In this document: piece by piece, positions 49,621 to 57,653 of the stretch
Numbering within the stretch: position 1 is the first letter of the stretch
Layout: every line of letters begins with the position of its first letter
Assembly: GCA_017519975.1 (NCBI GenBank)
Contig: JAFWRM010000047.1
Span: forward strand, 62,001-126,000
From: Oscillospiraceae bacterium
Lineage (GTDB): Bacteria > Bacillota > Clostridia > Oscillospirales > Oscillospiraceae
Length of the DNA: 64,000 bases
Direction: 5' to 3'
Translations under genes and position numbers: made by a program
The notes under the pieces: generated by a model
The model's database searches: none
What the model saw: the letters and a program-made list of their open reading frames with translations, nothing else
What the model was told of the DNA's origin: nothing

Positions 49621-51958
49621 TCTTGCCATTTCCTACGGCAACAGCCGGCAGGCGAAAAAGTGGGTGAACAAGACCATCACCTTTGATGCTCTGAAGGAGC
49701 GGCTGAAGACGACCATCCGCACAACGGAATCCGCCGAAGAATACGCGAAAATGTCCAAGGCGCAGAGGGACGCCGCGAAAGACCACGGCGGCTTTGTGGG
49801 CGGAACGCTGAAAGGCGGCCGCCGCAAGATCGACACCGTGGAGCTGCGTTCCATGATTGCCCTGGACGGCGACCGCATCGACAAAGCCTTCCTCGATAAT
49901 TACGAAACCATCGCGCCGTATACCTCCGTGCTGTACACCACCCACAGCAGCACGGAGGATTCTCCACGTGTCCGCATTATTTTCCCCATGACCCGCGACG
50001 TCTCCTCCGAGGAATTCGTGGCGGTATCCCGCTACGTGGCGCAGGCGCTCGGCATCGACTTTTTCGACGAGTGCAGCTATCAGCCGAATCAGCTGATGTA
50101 CTGGCCGTCTACGCCGCAGAACGGAGTGTTCGTATATAAAGAAACAGATAAAGGGTGGCTCGACCCGGACACGATCCTGACCGCACACCCGGAATGGACG
50201 GATCCCACACGGCTTCCGACCTCCTCCCGCGAGAGCAAGGCGAACACGGTCACACAGCAGAAGGTGCAGGATCCGCTGTCGAAGGACGGCGTGGTCGGTC
50301 TGTTCAACAGGGTCTTCTTCCCTGTGACGAAGGCGCTGGAGGCGTTCCTCTCCGACATCTATGAGCCGACCGACAATCCGAACCGCTGGCATCTGATCGA
50401 GTCGCGCAGCATCGCCGGCGTGGAGATCAAGGAGGACAGATTCGTTTACAGCCACCACGCCAAGGATCCCGCGTACCTCAAGCTCTGCAACGCATTTGAC
50501 ATCGTCCGCATCCACAAGTTCGGCGACGATGACGACAAAACTTCCTTCCGCGCCATGTGCGACTTCGCCATGCAGCAGGAGGACGTGAAGCTGCTTGCCG
50601 CCAACGAGCGCCTTGCCGAAGCGGAGGCGGACTTCACCGCCGGGGACGATGACTGGAAGAAACGGCTCAAATATCAGCCGCGGACGAGCCTGCTCGAAAA
50701 CAGCGTGTACAACCTCAATCTGATCCTCGCCAACGACCCGGACTTCCGCAACTTCGCCTTCAATGACATGGCGAACCGCATCCAGGTCACGGGGCCTTTG
50801 CCGTGGGATCGGCCGAAGGGCAACCAGTTCTGGCGCGACGCGGACACGGCGCAGCTCAAGTCCATCATCGACATCCGCTATCTGCCGTTTTCGAGCCGGA
50901 ACCACGATGTCGCGTTCACGAAAGCCGCCGACGACAGGCACTTCCACCCCGTGAGGGACTACCTCGACAGCCTTCCCGCCTGGGACGGCGTAAAGCGCGT
51001 GGAGACCCTTTTCATCAAATATCTGAAAGCCGACGATACCGACTACGTCCGCGCCGTGACCAGAAAGACCTTCGCTGCGGCGGTGGCGCGTATCTACGTC
51101 CCCGGCATCAAGTTCGACTGCGTTCCCGTGCTTGACGGCGACCAGGGCATCGGCAAAAGTACCATCGTCAAAGACCTCGTCACGTCCGAATACTACTCCG
51201 AAACCCTGTCGCTGACCGACATGGACGACAAGTCCGGCGCGGAGAAACTGCAGGGGTTCTGGGTCATCGAGATCGGCGAGCTTGCCGGCATGAAGAAGGC
51301 TGACATCGAGAAGGTCAAGGCGTTCCTCTCCACTTCCGATGACAAGTACCGCCCCTCATACGGCAAGGTGGTCGAAAGCCATCCGCGCCAGTGCGTCATC
51401 ATCGCTACGGTCAACGGCGAGAGAGGGTATCTGCGCGACATCACCGGCAACCGCCGCTTCTGGATCATCAAGGTGCATCAGAAGAGGCAGAAAAAAGCCT
51501 GGAGCTTCGATGAGGATTTCCGGGCGCAGTTCTGGGCGGAGGCAAAGGCGATATGGCAGTCCGGCGAGACGCTTTATCTGGAGGGCGGCATCCTTGACGA
51601 CGCGGAAGAGGCGCAGCGCGGCGCTATGGAGGCGGACGAGCGCGTCGGCATCATCGAGGAGTACCTCAACACGCCGCTGCCGGACGGCTGGGACGATATG
51701 GATCTGTACGCCCGCCGGAGCTATCTCAGCGGCACGGAGTTCGGCACTCCAGAACACAAGGGAAAGACAGTCCGCGCGGAGGTCAGCAATGCGGAGATAT
51801 GGTGCGAGTGCTTCGGCAAGTCGAAGGAGGATCTGAAGCCTTCCGACAGCTACGCCATTGCCGCCATGATGTCCCAGGTTCCCGGGTGGGAGCGAACCGA
51901 ACGGATCAGGCGTCAGCCTCTGTACGGCAGGCAGCGTCTGTACGTCAGAAGCACGTAA
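49613..51958 (+). CDS. VapE-type primase/helicase (virulence-associated E family)
   Basis: A 781-residue replication protein. An N-terminal primase-like region has DGDRIDKAFL and YTTHSSTEDSPRVRIIFP. The C-terminal VapE helicase domain has VPVLDGDQGIGKSTIVKDLV (Walker A, about 505), EIGELAGMKKADIEKVKAFLS and RQCVIIATVNGERGYLRDITGNRRFW. It probably starts or restarts phage DNA replication. GGAGG lies eight bases before ATG 49613; the GTG at 49604 is less likely. Confidence 0.92.
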   Translation: MRDLAISYGNSRQAKKWVNKTITFDALKERLKTTIRTTESAEEYAKMSKAQRDAAKDHGGFVGGTLKGGRRKIDTVELRSMIALDGDRIDKAFLDNYETIAPYTSVLYTTHSSTEDSPRVRIIFPMTRDVSSEEFVAVSRYVAQALGIDFFDECSYQPNQLMYWPSTPQNGVFVYKETDKGWLDPDTILTAHPEWTDPTRLPTSSRESKANTVTQQKVQDPLSKDGVVGLFNRVFFPVTKALEAFLSDIYEPTDNPNRWHLIESRSIAGVEIKEDRFVYSHHAKDPAYLKLCNAFDIVRIHKFGDDDDKTSFRAMCDFAMQQEDVKLLAANERLAEAEADFTAGDDDWKKRLKYQPRTSLLENSVYNLNLILANDPDFRNFAFNDMANRIQVTGPLPWDRPKGNQFWRDADTAQLKSIIDIRYLPFSSRNHDVAFTKAADDRHFHPVRDYLDSLPAWDGVKRVETLFIKYLKADDTDYVRAVTRKTFAAAVARIYVPGIKFDCVPVLDGDQGIGKSTIVKDLVTSEYYSETLSLTDMDDKSGAEKLQGFWVIEIGELAGMKKADIEKVKAFLSTSDDKYRPSYGKVVESHPRQCVIIATVNGERGYLRDITGNRRFWIIKVHQKRQKKAWSFDEDFRAQFWAEAKAIWQSGETLYLEGGILDDAEEAQRGAMEADERVGIIEEYLNTPLPDGWDDMDLYARRSYLSGTEFGTPEHKGKTVRAEVSNAEIWCECFGKSKEDLKPSDSYAIAAMMSQVPGWERTERIRRQPLYGRQRLYVRST

Positions 51959-51971
51959 CGAACACGCACGA

Positions 51972-52071
51972 CACAACCATTTCCCCTTATATTCAAAACG
52001 GCTTTTACAAAACCGGAAGCAGAAACCGTGAGCGCGAACACGCGCGTAGTAAATATAGGGGGAAAGTTGTG
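51972..52071. repeat. Long imperfect inverted repeat after vapE
   Basis: CACAAC-TTTCCCC-TATATT at 51972-51993 and its complement at 52052-52071 enclose about 58 bases containing a smaller CGGCTTTT-AAAACCG hairpin. It is the only gap of this size in the replication module, so it may be an origin-like site or a transcript structure. Confidence 0.5.
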
Positions 52072-52104
52072 CCTGCTGTGACCTGTGACAGACGGAGGCA
52101 GACA

Positions 52105-52386
52105 GTGAATGAAAAGACTATCGAGAGAAAACTCGTAAAAACGGCGAAAAAAATGGGAGGTATCGCGCTGAAGTTCGTATCTCCCGGCTTTGACGGAGTG
52201 CCGGACCGTATCGTTCTCTTTCCCGGAGGCTGTGCCGGGTTTGTGGAACTGAAAAGCCCCGGCAGAACCATGCGTCCCCTGCAGGTCAGACGGAAGAGGC
52301 AGCTGGAAAGCCTCGGCTTCAAGGTCTTCTGCGTGGACGGGACGGAACAGATCGAGGAGGTACTCAATGCGATACGAACCCCATGA
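52105..52386 (+). CDS. VRR-NUC domain nuclease
   Basis: A 93-residue stand-alone VRR-NUC protein: NEKTIERKLVKTAKKMGGIALKF, PGFDGVPDRIVLFPGG and FVELKSPGRTMRPLQVRRKRQLESLGF give the D, ExK nuclease signature. It probably acts in phage DNA repair or recombination beside the SNF2 helicase. The start is GTG 52105 after GGAGG. It overlaps the helicase gene by 20 bases. Confidence 0.9.
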   Translation: MNEKTIERKLVKTAKKMGGIALKFVSPGFDGVPDRIVLFPGGCAGFVELKSPGRTMRPLQVRRKRQLESLGFKVFCVDGTEQIEEVLNAIRTP

Positions 52387-53719
52387 ATATCAGACATACG
52401 CGACGCGGTTCATCCTGTCGCACCCCATAGCGGCGGTTCTGCTTGAAATGGGTCTCGGCAAGAGCGTGATCACGCTGACGGCGCTTTACGACCTGTGTCT
52501 CGACAGCTTCCTTATACGGAAAGTGCTTGTGATCGCCCCGCTGCGGGTGGCGCGGGACACCTGGCCTTCGGAAATAAGGAAATGGGATCACCTGGACGGA
52601 CTGACGTATTCCGTCGCGGTCGGAACGGAGGCAGAACGGAAAGCGGCGCTCATGCAGAAGGCTTCCGTGTACATCATCAACCGCGAGAACGTGGACTGGC
52701 TCGTGAACAAAAGCGGTCTGCCGTTCGATTTCGACATGATCGTCATCGACGAGCTTTCGTCCTTCAAATCGTGGCAGGCGAAGCGGTTCAAAAGCCTTCT
52801 GAAGGTCAGGCCGCACGTAAAGCGCGTTGTGGGACTGACGGGAACGCCGTCGTCGAACGGACTCATGGATCTGTGGGCGCAGTTCCGTCTGCTCGATCTC
52901 GGAAAACGGCTCGGACGGTACATCACGCATTACCGGAACGCCTTCTTCACCCCGGACAAGCGGAACGGCGAGGTCGTGTTCAGCTACAAGCCTCTCCCCG
53001 GCGCGGAGGAACGGATATACGCGCAGATATCGGATATAACGATCAGCATGAAATCCTGTGACTACCTCAAACTGCCGGAATGCGTCATAAACGCCGTCCC
53101 CGTTTATATGAACGAACAGGAACAGGCCGTATACGACACTTTCAAAGAGGATATGACGGCAAAAATCAGAGGCAAGGAGATCGACGCAGCCAACGCCGCC
53201 GTTCTCGCCGGCAAGCTGCTCCAGATGGCGAACGGCGCGGTCTATGACGAGGATAAAAACAGCCATTACATCCATGACCGCAAACTCGACGCCCTGGAGG
53301 ATCTCATTGAAGGCGCGAACGGCAAGCCCGTGCTGATCGCCTACTGGTATCAGCATGACGCGGAGCGGATAAAGGCGAGATTCCCTGTGAGGGAGATAAA
53401 GACATCGAAGGATATCGATGACTGGAATGCGGGAAGGATTTCTGCGGCGGTCATCCACCCGGCCTCGGCGGGACACGGTCTGAATCTCCAGTCCGGCGGT
53501 TCCACGCTCATATGGTTCGGTCTCACATGGAGCCTTGAGCTGTATCAGCAGACGAACGCCCGCCTTCACCGCCAGGGACAGAAGGATACGGTCATTATCC
53601 ATCATATAATCACCGCCGGCACGATCGACGAGGACGTCATGAAGGCGCTCCGCAAAAAGGAGCGGACACAGAACGCGCTCATCGACGCAGTCAAGGCGAA
53701 TCTGGGGGATTCTGTATGA
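52367..53719 (+). CDS. Phage SNF2-type DNA helicase
   Basis: A 450-residue superfamily 2 helicase. Q-like PHEYQTYATRFIL, Walker A LEMGLGKSVIT (about 28), motif Ia VIAPLRVARDTW, motif II VIDELSSFK (DExx variant DELS, about 126), motif III GLTGTPSSN, and motifs V-VI HPASAGHGLNLQSGG and QTNARLHRQGQKD are all present. It is paired with a VRR-NUC nuclease, a frequent phage combination. Confidence 0.92.
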   Translation: MRYEPHEYQTYATRFILSHPIAAVLLEMGLGKSVITLTALYDLCLDSFLIRKVLVIAPLRVARDTWPSEIRKWDHLDGLTYSVAVGTEAERKAALMQKASVYIINRENVDWLVNKSGLPFDFDMIVIDELSSFKSWQAKRFKSLLKVRPHVKRVVGLTGTPSSNGLMDLWAQFRLLDLGKRLGRYITHYRNAFFTPDKRNGEVVFSYKPLPGAEERIYAQISDITISMKSCDYLKLPECVINAVPVYMNEQEQAVYDTFKEDMTAKIRGKEIDAANAAVLAGKLLQMANGAVYDEDKNSHYIHDRKLDALEDLIEGANGKPVLIAYWYQHDAERIKARFPVREIKTSKDIDDWNAGRISAAVIHPASAGHGLNLQSGGSTLIWFGLTWSLELYQQTNARLHRQGQKDTVIIHHIITAGTIDEDVMKALRKKERTQNALIDAVKANLGDSV

Positions 53720-53934
53720 CCGACCCCTGGGAAAGCCTCGCAAACGCGATCGTCCTGCAGGCTGTGAAGGATTACCGCGAAGCGAGAAAAAAGCACAGAA
53801 AACGGCCGAAGAACGAAGACGCGAAGCTCATGATAGCGGATTGTGAGGCATTCTTCCGTTCCGACTGGTTCAGGGATCTCACCGAACTCGACGGCGAGAT
53901 GCTGTTACGGAAATTACAGGAGGAAGAAATATGA
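53716..53934 (+). CDS. Small phage protein
   Basis: A 72-residue basic-then-acidic protein, MTDPWESLANAIVLQAVKDY, KKHRKRPKNEDAK, CEAFFRSDWFRDLTELDGEML. Related proteins are found in this place in many prophages of Firmicutes, function unknown. It overlaps both neighbours by four bases. Confidence 0.8.
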   Translation: MTDPWESLANAIVLQAVKDYREARKKHRKRPKNEDAKLMIADCEAFFRSDWFRDLTELDGEMLLRKLQEEEI

Positions 53935-54356
53935 CATCAAAAGAATACCTCAGACAGGCCTACCGTCTCGACCACCGGATCAATTCCGACATCGAGGAGA
54001 TGGAGCGTCTGCGCGATATGGCGGGAAGCGTCTCCTCTCCAAGCCTGGAGGAGCGGCATAATCCGAACCGTCCCACGGAAGCGCCCTTTGTGCGGTGCAT
54101 CATGCGGGTCATGGAACTGGAGGAGAAAATCAACGCCGAGATCGACAGGCTCGTTGCGCTGAAGGAGCAGATGCGCGGCGTCATCGACACTGTTCGCGAC
54201 AAGGACGAACAGATGGTTCTCCGATACCGCTATATCCACAACATGACCTGGGAGCAGATCGGGGACGAACTCCACGCCGACAAATCCACGGTCAGACGGT
54301 GGCACGGCTCCGCCCTGCAGCACGTCATCATGCCGGAAGACCCAATCGTTATCTGA
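53931..54356 (+). CDS. DUF1492/ArpU-type late-gene regulator
   Basis: A 141-residue protein with an N-terminal coiled coil and a C-terminal sigma-like helix-turn-helix, VLRYRYIHNMTWEQIGDELHADKSTVRRWHGSALQ. Proteins of this group sit just before the packaging genes and are thought to control late transcription. The promoter with TAAGCACC repeats that starts 14 bases after its stop is the obvious target. Confidence 0.85.
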   Translation: MTSKEYLRQAYRLDHRINSDIEEMERLRDMAGSVSSPSLEERHNPNRPTEAPFVRCIMRVMELEEKINAEIDRLVALKEQMRGVIDTVRDKDEQMVLRYRYIHNMTWEQIGDELHADKSTVRRWHGSALQHVIMPEDPIVI

Positions 54357-54370
54357 AACATGCAACGGTT

Positions 54371-54421
54371 TAAGCACCTTTGAGCAGAGATAAGCACCCA
54401 CCGTTTATGTTATGATATAAT
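54371..54421 (+). promoter_or_regulatory. Probable activated late promoter
   Basis: TAAGCACC occurs at 54371-54378 and 54391-54398, 20 bases apart, the second copy in place of a -35 box. Extended -10 TGATATAAT ends at 54421. No consensus -35 exists, as expected for an activator-dependent promoter. Confidence 0.65.
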
Positions 54422-54444
54422 CAGCGAAAAGCAGAATGAACCGA

Positions 54445-54475
54445 GCCTCATGGGGTCTTCCCCGTGGGGCTTTTC
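54445..54475 (+). terminator. Terminator directly after the late promoter
   Basis: An 11-bp stem with three G-T pairs (GCCTCATGGGG and CCCCGTGGGGC) and a 4-base loop, then TTTTCT. It begins about 17 bases after the expected transcription start, so late transcription would need readthrough or antitermination. Confidence 0.7.
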
Positions 54476-54500
54476 TCATGCGCGGAAACGGAGGAAAGCT

Positions 54501-54587
54501 ATGGGCTACAGACAGGTGGGCTGGCTCGAACAGTGCTGGTACATCATCAGATACAAGCTCCGTGAATTGTTCCGCAGACGGAGGTGA
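54501..54587 (+). CDS. 28-residue phage miniprotein
   Basis: GGAGG followed six bases later by ATG gives MGYRQVGWLEQCWYIIRYKL and a basic end RELFRRRR-stop, an amphipathic, membrane-seeking helix. It ends five bases before the HNH start codon. A strong ribosome binding site and position support expression; function unknown. Confidence 0.6.
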   Translation: MGYRQVGWLEQCWYIIRYKLRELFRRRR

Positions 54588-54591
54588 CGCC

Positions 54592-54945
54592 ATGCCGAGA
54601 AAACCACGCAGGCCATGCGGTCACCCCGGCTGTCCGAGGCTTGCCGTTGAGGGCGGTCAGTACTGCGAGGAGCATACGAAGACGGAGCGCGACCGCTACA
54701 ACAGATACGAACGCGCCCCGGACATAAACAAGAAGTACGGCAGAGCCTGGAAAAGAATCCGTGACCGCTACGCGGCGGCGCATCCCCTCTGTGAGATGTG
54801 CCTCAAGGAAGGGCGGCTGACCCCTGTGGAGGAAGTCCATCATATTCTTCCCATCTCACAGGGCGGCGACCACAGGCAGAGCAATCTGATGAGCCTCTGC
54901 CAGTCCTGCCACACGAAACTGCACCGCGAACTGGGCGACCGGTAG
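54592..54945 (+). CDS. HNH endonuclease of the packaging module
   Basis: A 117-residue HNH nuclease: zinc-finger-like CGHPGCPRLAVEGGQYCEEH at the N-terminus, then CEMCLKEGRLTPVEEVHHILPISQGGDHRQSNLMSLCQSCHTKLH with the catalytic His pair and a CxxC pair. HNH proteins next to terminase genes are needed for cos cleavage in HK97-like phages. GGAGG precedes ATG 54592. Confidence 0.92.
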   Translation: MPRKPRRPCGHPGCPRLAVEGGQYCEEHTKTERDRYNRYERAPDINKKYGRAWKRIRDRYAAAHPLCEMCLKEGRLTPVEEVHHILPISQGGDHRQSNLMSLCQSCHTKLHRELGDR

Positions 54946-55057
54946 GGGCGGTCAAATCTCTGCGGCTGTGTCCTCGGGCAGCGGCCTGGGGTCACGTGCG
55001 CGAAAAAAGCGATTTCAAAAGGGTAATTAAAGGTCCCGGCGCATTGGAGGTGAGAAA
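54946..55057. other. Probable cos/packaging region
   Basis: A 112-base gap in an otherwise packed gene array, between the HNH and small terminase genes. It holds GGGGCGG, GGGCAGCGGCC and GCGCGAAAAAAGCG. Cohesive-end sites lie here in HNH-terminase phages, so this is the best candidate; the exact nick positions cannot be read. Confidence 0.45.
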
Positions 55058-55606
55058 GTGCCGACAAAATCCAACAACACAGGCGGGCGCGGAGGCGCGA
55101 GACCCGGTGCGGGAAGGAAGAAAACCGCTGTCAAAGAGAAAGCCGAAAACGGCAATCCCGGCGGCAGACGGCTTGAAGTCCTGGATATTCCCGAAGTCGA
55201 GGGTGTCGATATGCCGAAGCCCCATGATTTTCTCTCAGCCGAACAGCGGGACGGAAGTCAGCTGCAGGCGGAAGAGATCTATACCGAGACCTGGGAGTGG
55301 CTGAAGAAGATCGGCTGCGCCTCAAAAGTCTCGCCCCAACTTCTGGAGCGGTACGCCATGTGTTCGGCGCGGTGGATACAGTGCGAGGAGATGACCAACA
55401 AGATGGGCTTCCTCTCCAAGCATCCCACTACGCAGAAACCGATACCGTCTCCATTCATCAATATCGGCATCAACTACATGAACCAGGCCGTGCGGCTGTG
55501 GAACGAGATCTTCCAGATCGTGAAGGAAAACTGCTCCACGGACTACGGCGAGGTCTCCCCGCAGGACGACCTCATGGAAAGATTGCTTCGGGCAAGGAAA
55601 GGATGA
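55058..55606 (+). CDS. terS: Small terminase subunit, P27 family
   Basis: A 182-residue protein starting with a Gly/Arg/Lys-rich DNA-contacting tail (GGRGGARPGAGRKKTAV). A helical region follows, with ETWEWLKKIGCASKVSPQLLERYAMCSARWIQCEE and SPFINIGINYMNQAVRLWNEIFQIV as in P27-like small terminases. It recognises phage DNA for packaging. The start is GTG 55058 after GGAGG. The large subunit lies 5.7 kb away, with the methylation module in between. Confidence 0.9.
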   Translation: MPTKSNNTGGRGGARPGAGRKKTAVKEKAENGNPGGRRLEVLDIPEVEGVDMPKPHDFLSAEQRDGSQLQAEEIYTETWEWLKKIGCASKVSPQLLERYAMCSARWIQCEEMTNKMGFLSKHPTTQKPIPSPFINIGINYMNQAVRLWNEIFQIVKENCSTDYGEVSPQDDLMERLLRARKG

Positions 55607-55611
55607 AGATC

Positions 55612-56400
55612 ATGTTTGAAAAAGTAAATCCCTCGCACCCCGACAAGGTGGCCGACCGCATTGCCGGTGCGCTTGTCGACCTGGCTTATACAAAAGAGGA
55701 AAAGCCGAAGATCGCCGTGGAGGTTCTGATCGGCCACGGAGTCTGCAATATCATCGCGGAGACCTCTGTCCATATTACGGATGAAGAGGCGGCTGCCATC
55801 GTTCACCGCATTGCCGGAGAGCGTATTCTGTCGAATTATGTCGAAGTCCCGCAGGATGCGCATCTCGCCGACAACCAGGCGGACGGGATCCACTGCGGCG
55901 ACAACGGCATCTTTAAGGGGATGCCCGTCACAGCGGAACAGCGCCGGCTGACGGACATCGCAAAGTTCCTTTACGGCGTATACGGCTGCGACGGCAAGTA
56001 CATCCTTGACTGCGACAGGCTCATCATCTGCCAGAGCAATGCGGAAAGCGGCCATCTGCGCGAGACCTACCCGGATGCCGAGGTCAATCCCCTGGGCGAC
56101 TGGACCGGCGGCACGGACGTGGATACCGGCGCGACGAACAGAATGCTCGGCTCGGACATGGCGGATTCCGTTACGGGCGGCGGTCTGCACGGCAAGGATC
56201 TGTCGAAAGCCGACGTCAGCGTGAATGTGTACGCATGGCTGAAAGCACAGGAAACGAGACAGCCCGTGGAACTGTGCTGCGCCATCGGCGACGATACCGT
56301 GGACGGCAGACCATATGCGGAAATCGTCGAAATCTGTCGGAACTTCATCGACAGCGTCGGCGGCTTTGAGAAGTTCGCGGAATGGGGGCTGGTGCGATGA
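55612..56400 (+). CDS. metK: Short phage-encoded S-adenosylmethionine synthetase homologue
   Basis: A 262-residue relative of MetK, which makes SAM from ATP and methionine. Cellular enzymes have about 390 residues. Recognisable parts are NPSHPDKVADRIAGALVD at the N-terminus, the stretch GHGVCNIIAETSVHITD, and GGGLHGKDLSKADVSVNVYAW, the phosphate-binding and catalytic segment. ATG 55612 has the better spacing from AAGGAAAGG than ATG 55603. It overlaps the ParB-methylase gene by four bases and should supply SAM to the two methylases that follow. Confidence 0.82.
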   Translation: MFEKVNPSHPDKVADRIAGALVDLAYTKEEKPKIAVEVLIGHGVCNIIAETSVHITDEEAAAIVHRIAGERILSNYVEVPQDAHLADNQADGIHCGDNGIFKGMPVTAEQRRLTDIAKFLYGVYGCDGKYILDCDRLIICQSNAESGHLRETYPDAEVNPLGDWTGGTDVDTGATNRMLGSDMADSVTGGGLHGKDLSKADVSVNVYAWLKAQETRQPVELCCAIGDDTVDGRPYAEIVEICRNFIDSVGGFEKFAEWGLVR

Positions 56401-57653
56401 AAACGACCACGGAAATGAAACTCGTCCCCATAGCGAAACTCGTCCCTTATGTGAATAACGCAAGAACGCACTCCCCGGAGCAGATCCTCAAACTGAGGTC
56501 TTCCCTGCGGGAGTTCGGTTTTATAAATCCCGTAATCATCGACCGCGAGTACGGCGTCATCGCCGGACACGGACGCATCCTTGCAGCGAAGGAGGAAGGC
56601 ATCACGGAGGTGCCGTGCGTCTTCGCCGACCACCTTACCGAAGCCCAGAAGAAAGCGTACATCATCGCGGACAACCGCATGGCAATGGACGCGGGATGGG
56701 ACGAGGAGCTTCTGCGCGTGGAGATCGAGGCACTGCAGGCGGCGGACTTCGACCCGCTGCTCACCGGCTTCGATGAAGCGGAACTCGCCGGCCTGTTTTC
56801 GGACGGCAGTGATAAAGATGTAAAGGATGACGGCTTCGACCTCACCGCCGCCCTTGAGAAGGCTTCCTTCGTGGAGCGCGGTGACGTGTGGACGGTCGGA
56901 AAGCACCGCCTCGTCTGCGGCGACGCGACAAGCGCGGATGACGTCGCTCTGCTCATGAACGGCAAGAGGGCAAACCTTCTGCTGACCGATCCTCCCTACG
57001 GAGTCTCCTTCAAAAGCTCGGACGGGCTGACCATTCAGAACGACAGCCTCAAAAACGAGGAGTTCTACACCTTCCTGCTGTCGGCGTTCAAAGCCGCGGC
57101 GGATCACATGGAGAAAGGCGGTGCGGCGTATGTGTTCCACGCCGACACCGAGGGGCTGAATTTCCGCAGGGCTTTCACCGATGCGGGCTTCCATCTCGCC
57201 GGGTGCTGCATCTGGGTCAAGGACAGTCTTGTCCTCGGACGCTCGGATTATCAGTGGCAGCATGAACCCGTGCTGTACGGCTTCCTTCAGAACGGAAAGC
57301 ACGCCTGGTACTCCGACCGCAAGCAGACGACGGTATGGCAGTTCGCCAAGCCGAAACACAACGAAAACCATCCGACCTCCAAGCCGCTCGACCTTCTCGG
57401 CTATCCCATCGGCAACTCCACCCAGGAAAATGCCGTCATACTGGATACCTTCGGCGGCAGCGGCAGCACGATGATGGCGTGTGAGCAGATGAACCGCGTC
57501 TGCCATATGATGGAACTCGATGAAAAATACGCATCCGTTATCCTACGCAGGGCTGTCGAAAACGGCATTGCCCCGGAGGATATTTTTGTGGAGCGCGGCG
57601 GTGAAACGATCCCGTACTCCGACCTTGTAAAGGAGGTCGCTGCCGATGAGTGA
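56397..57653 (+). CDS. ParB-domain and adenine/cytosine-N DNA methyltransferase fusion
   Basis: A 418-residue protein. An N-terminal ParB-like domain (VPYVNNARTHSPEQILKLRSS, GFINPVIIDREYGVIAGHGRILAAKE; about 12-100) is fused to a beta-class methylase with LLTDPPYGVSF (motif IV DPPY, about 196) and VILDTFGGSGSTMMACEQM (motif I, about 346). HPTSKPLDLLG lies just before. It should methylate adenine N6 or cytosine N4 in phage DNA. Coupled to metK upstream and overlapping the m5C methylase downstream by eight bases. Confidence 0.92.
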   Translation: MKTTTEMKLVPIAKLVPYVNNARTHSPEQILKLRSSLREFGFINPVIIDREYGVIAGHGRILAAKEEGITEVPCVFADHLTEAQKKAYIIADNRMAMDAGWDEELLRVEIEALQAADFDPLLTGFDEAELAGLFSDGSDKDVKDDGFDLTAALEKASFVERGDVWTVGKHRLVCGDATSADDVALLMNGKRANLLLTDPPYGVSFKSSDGLTIQNDSLKNEEFYTFLLSAFKAAADHMEKGGAAYVFHADTEGLNFRRAFTDAGFHLAGCCIWVKDSLVLGRSDYQWQHEPVLYGFLQNGKHAWYSDRKQTTVWQFAKPKHNENHPTSKPLDLLGYPIGNSTQENAVILDTFGGSGSTMMACEQMNRVCHMMELDEKYASVILRRAVENGIAPEDIFVERGGETIPYSDLVKEVAADE

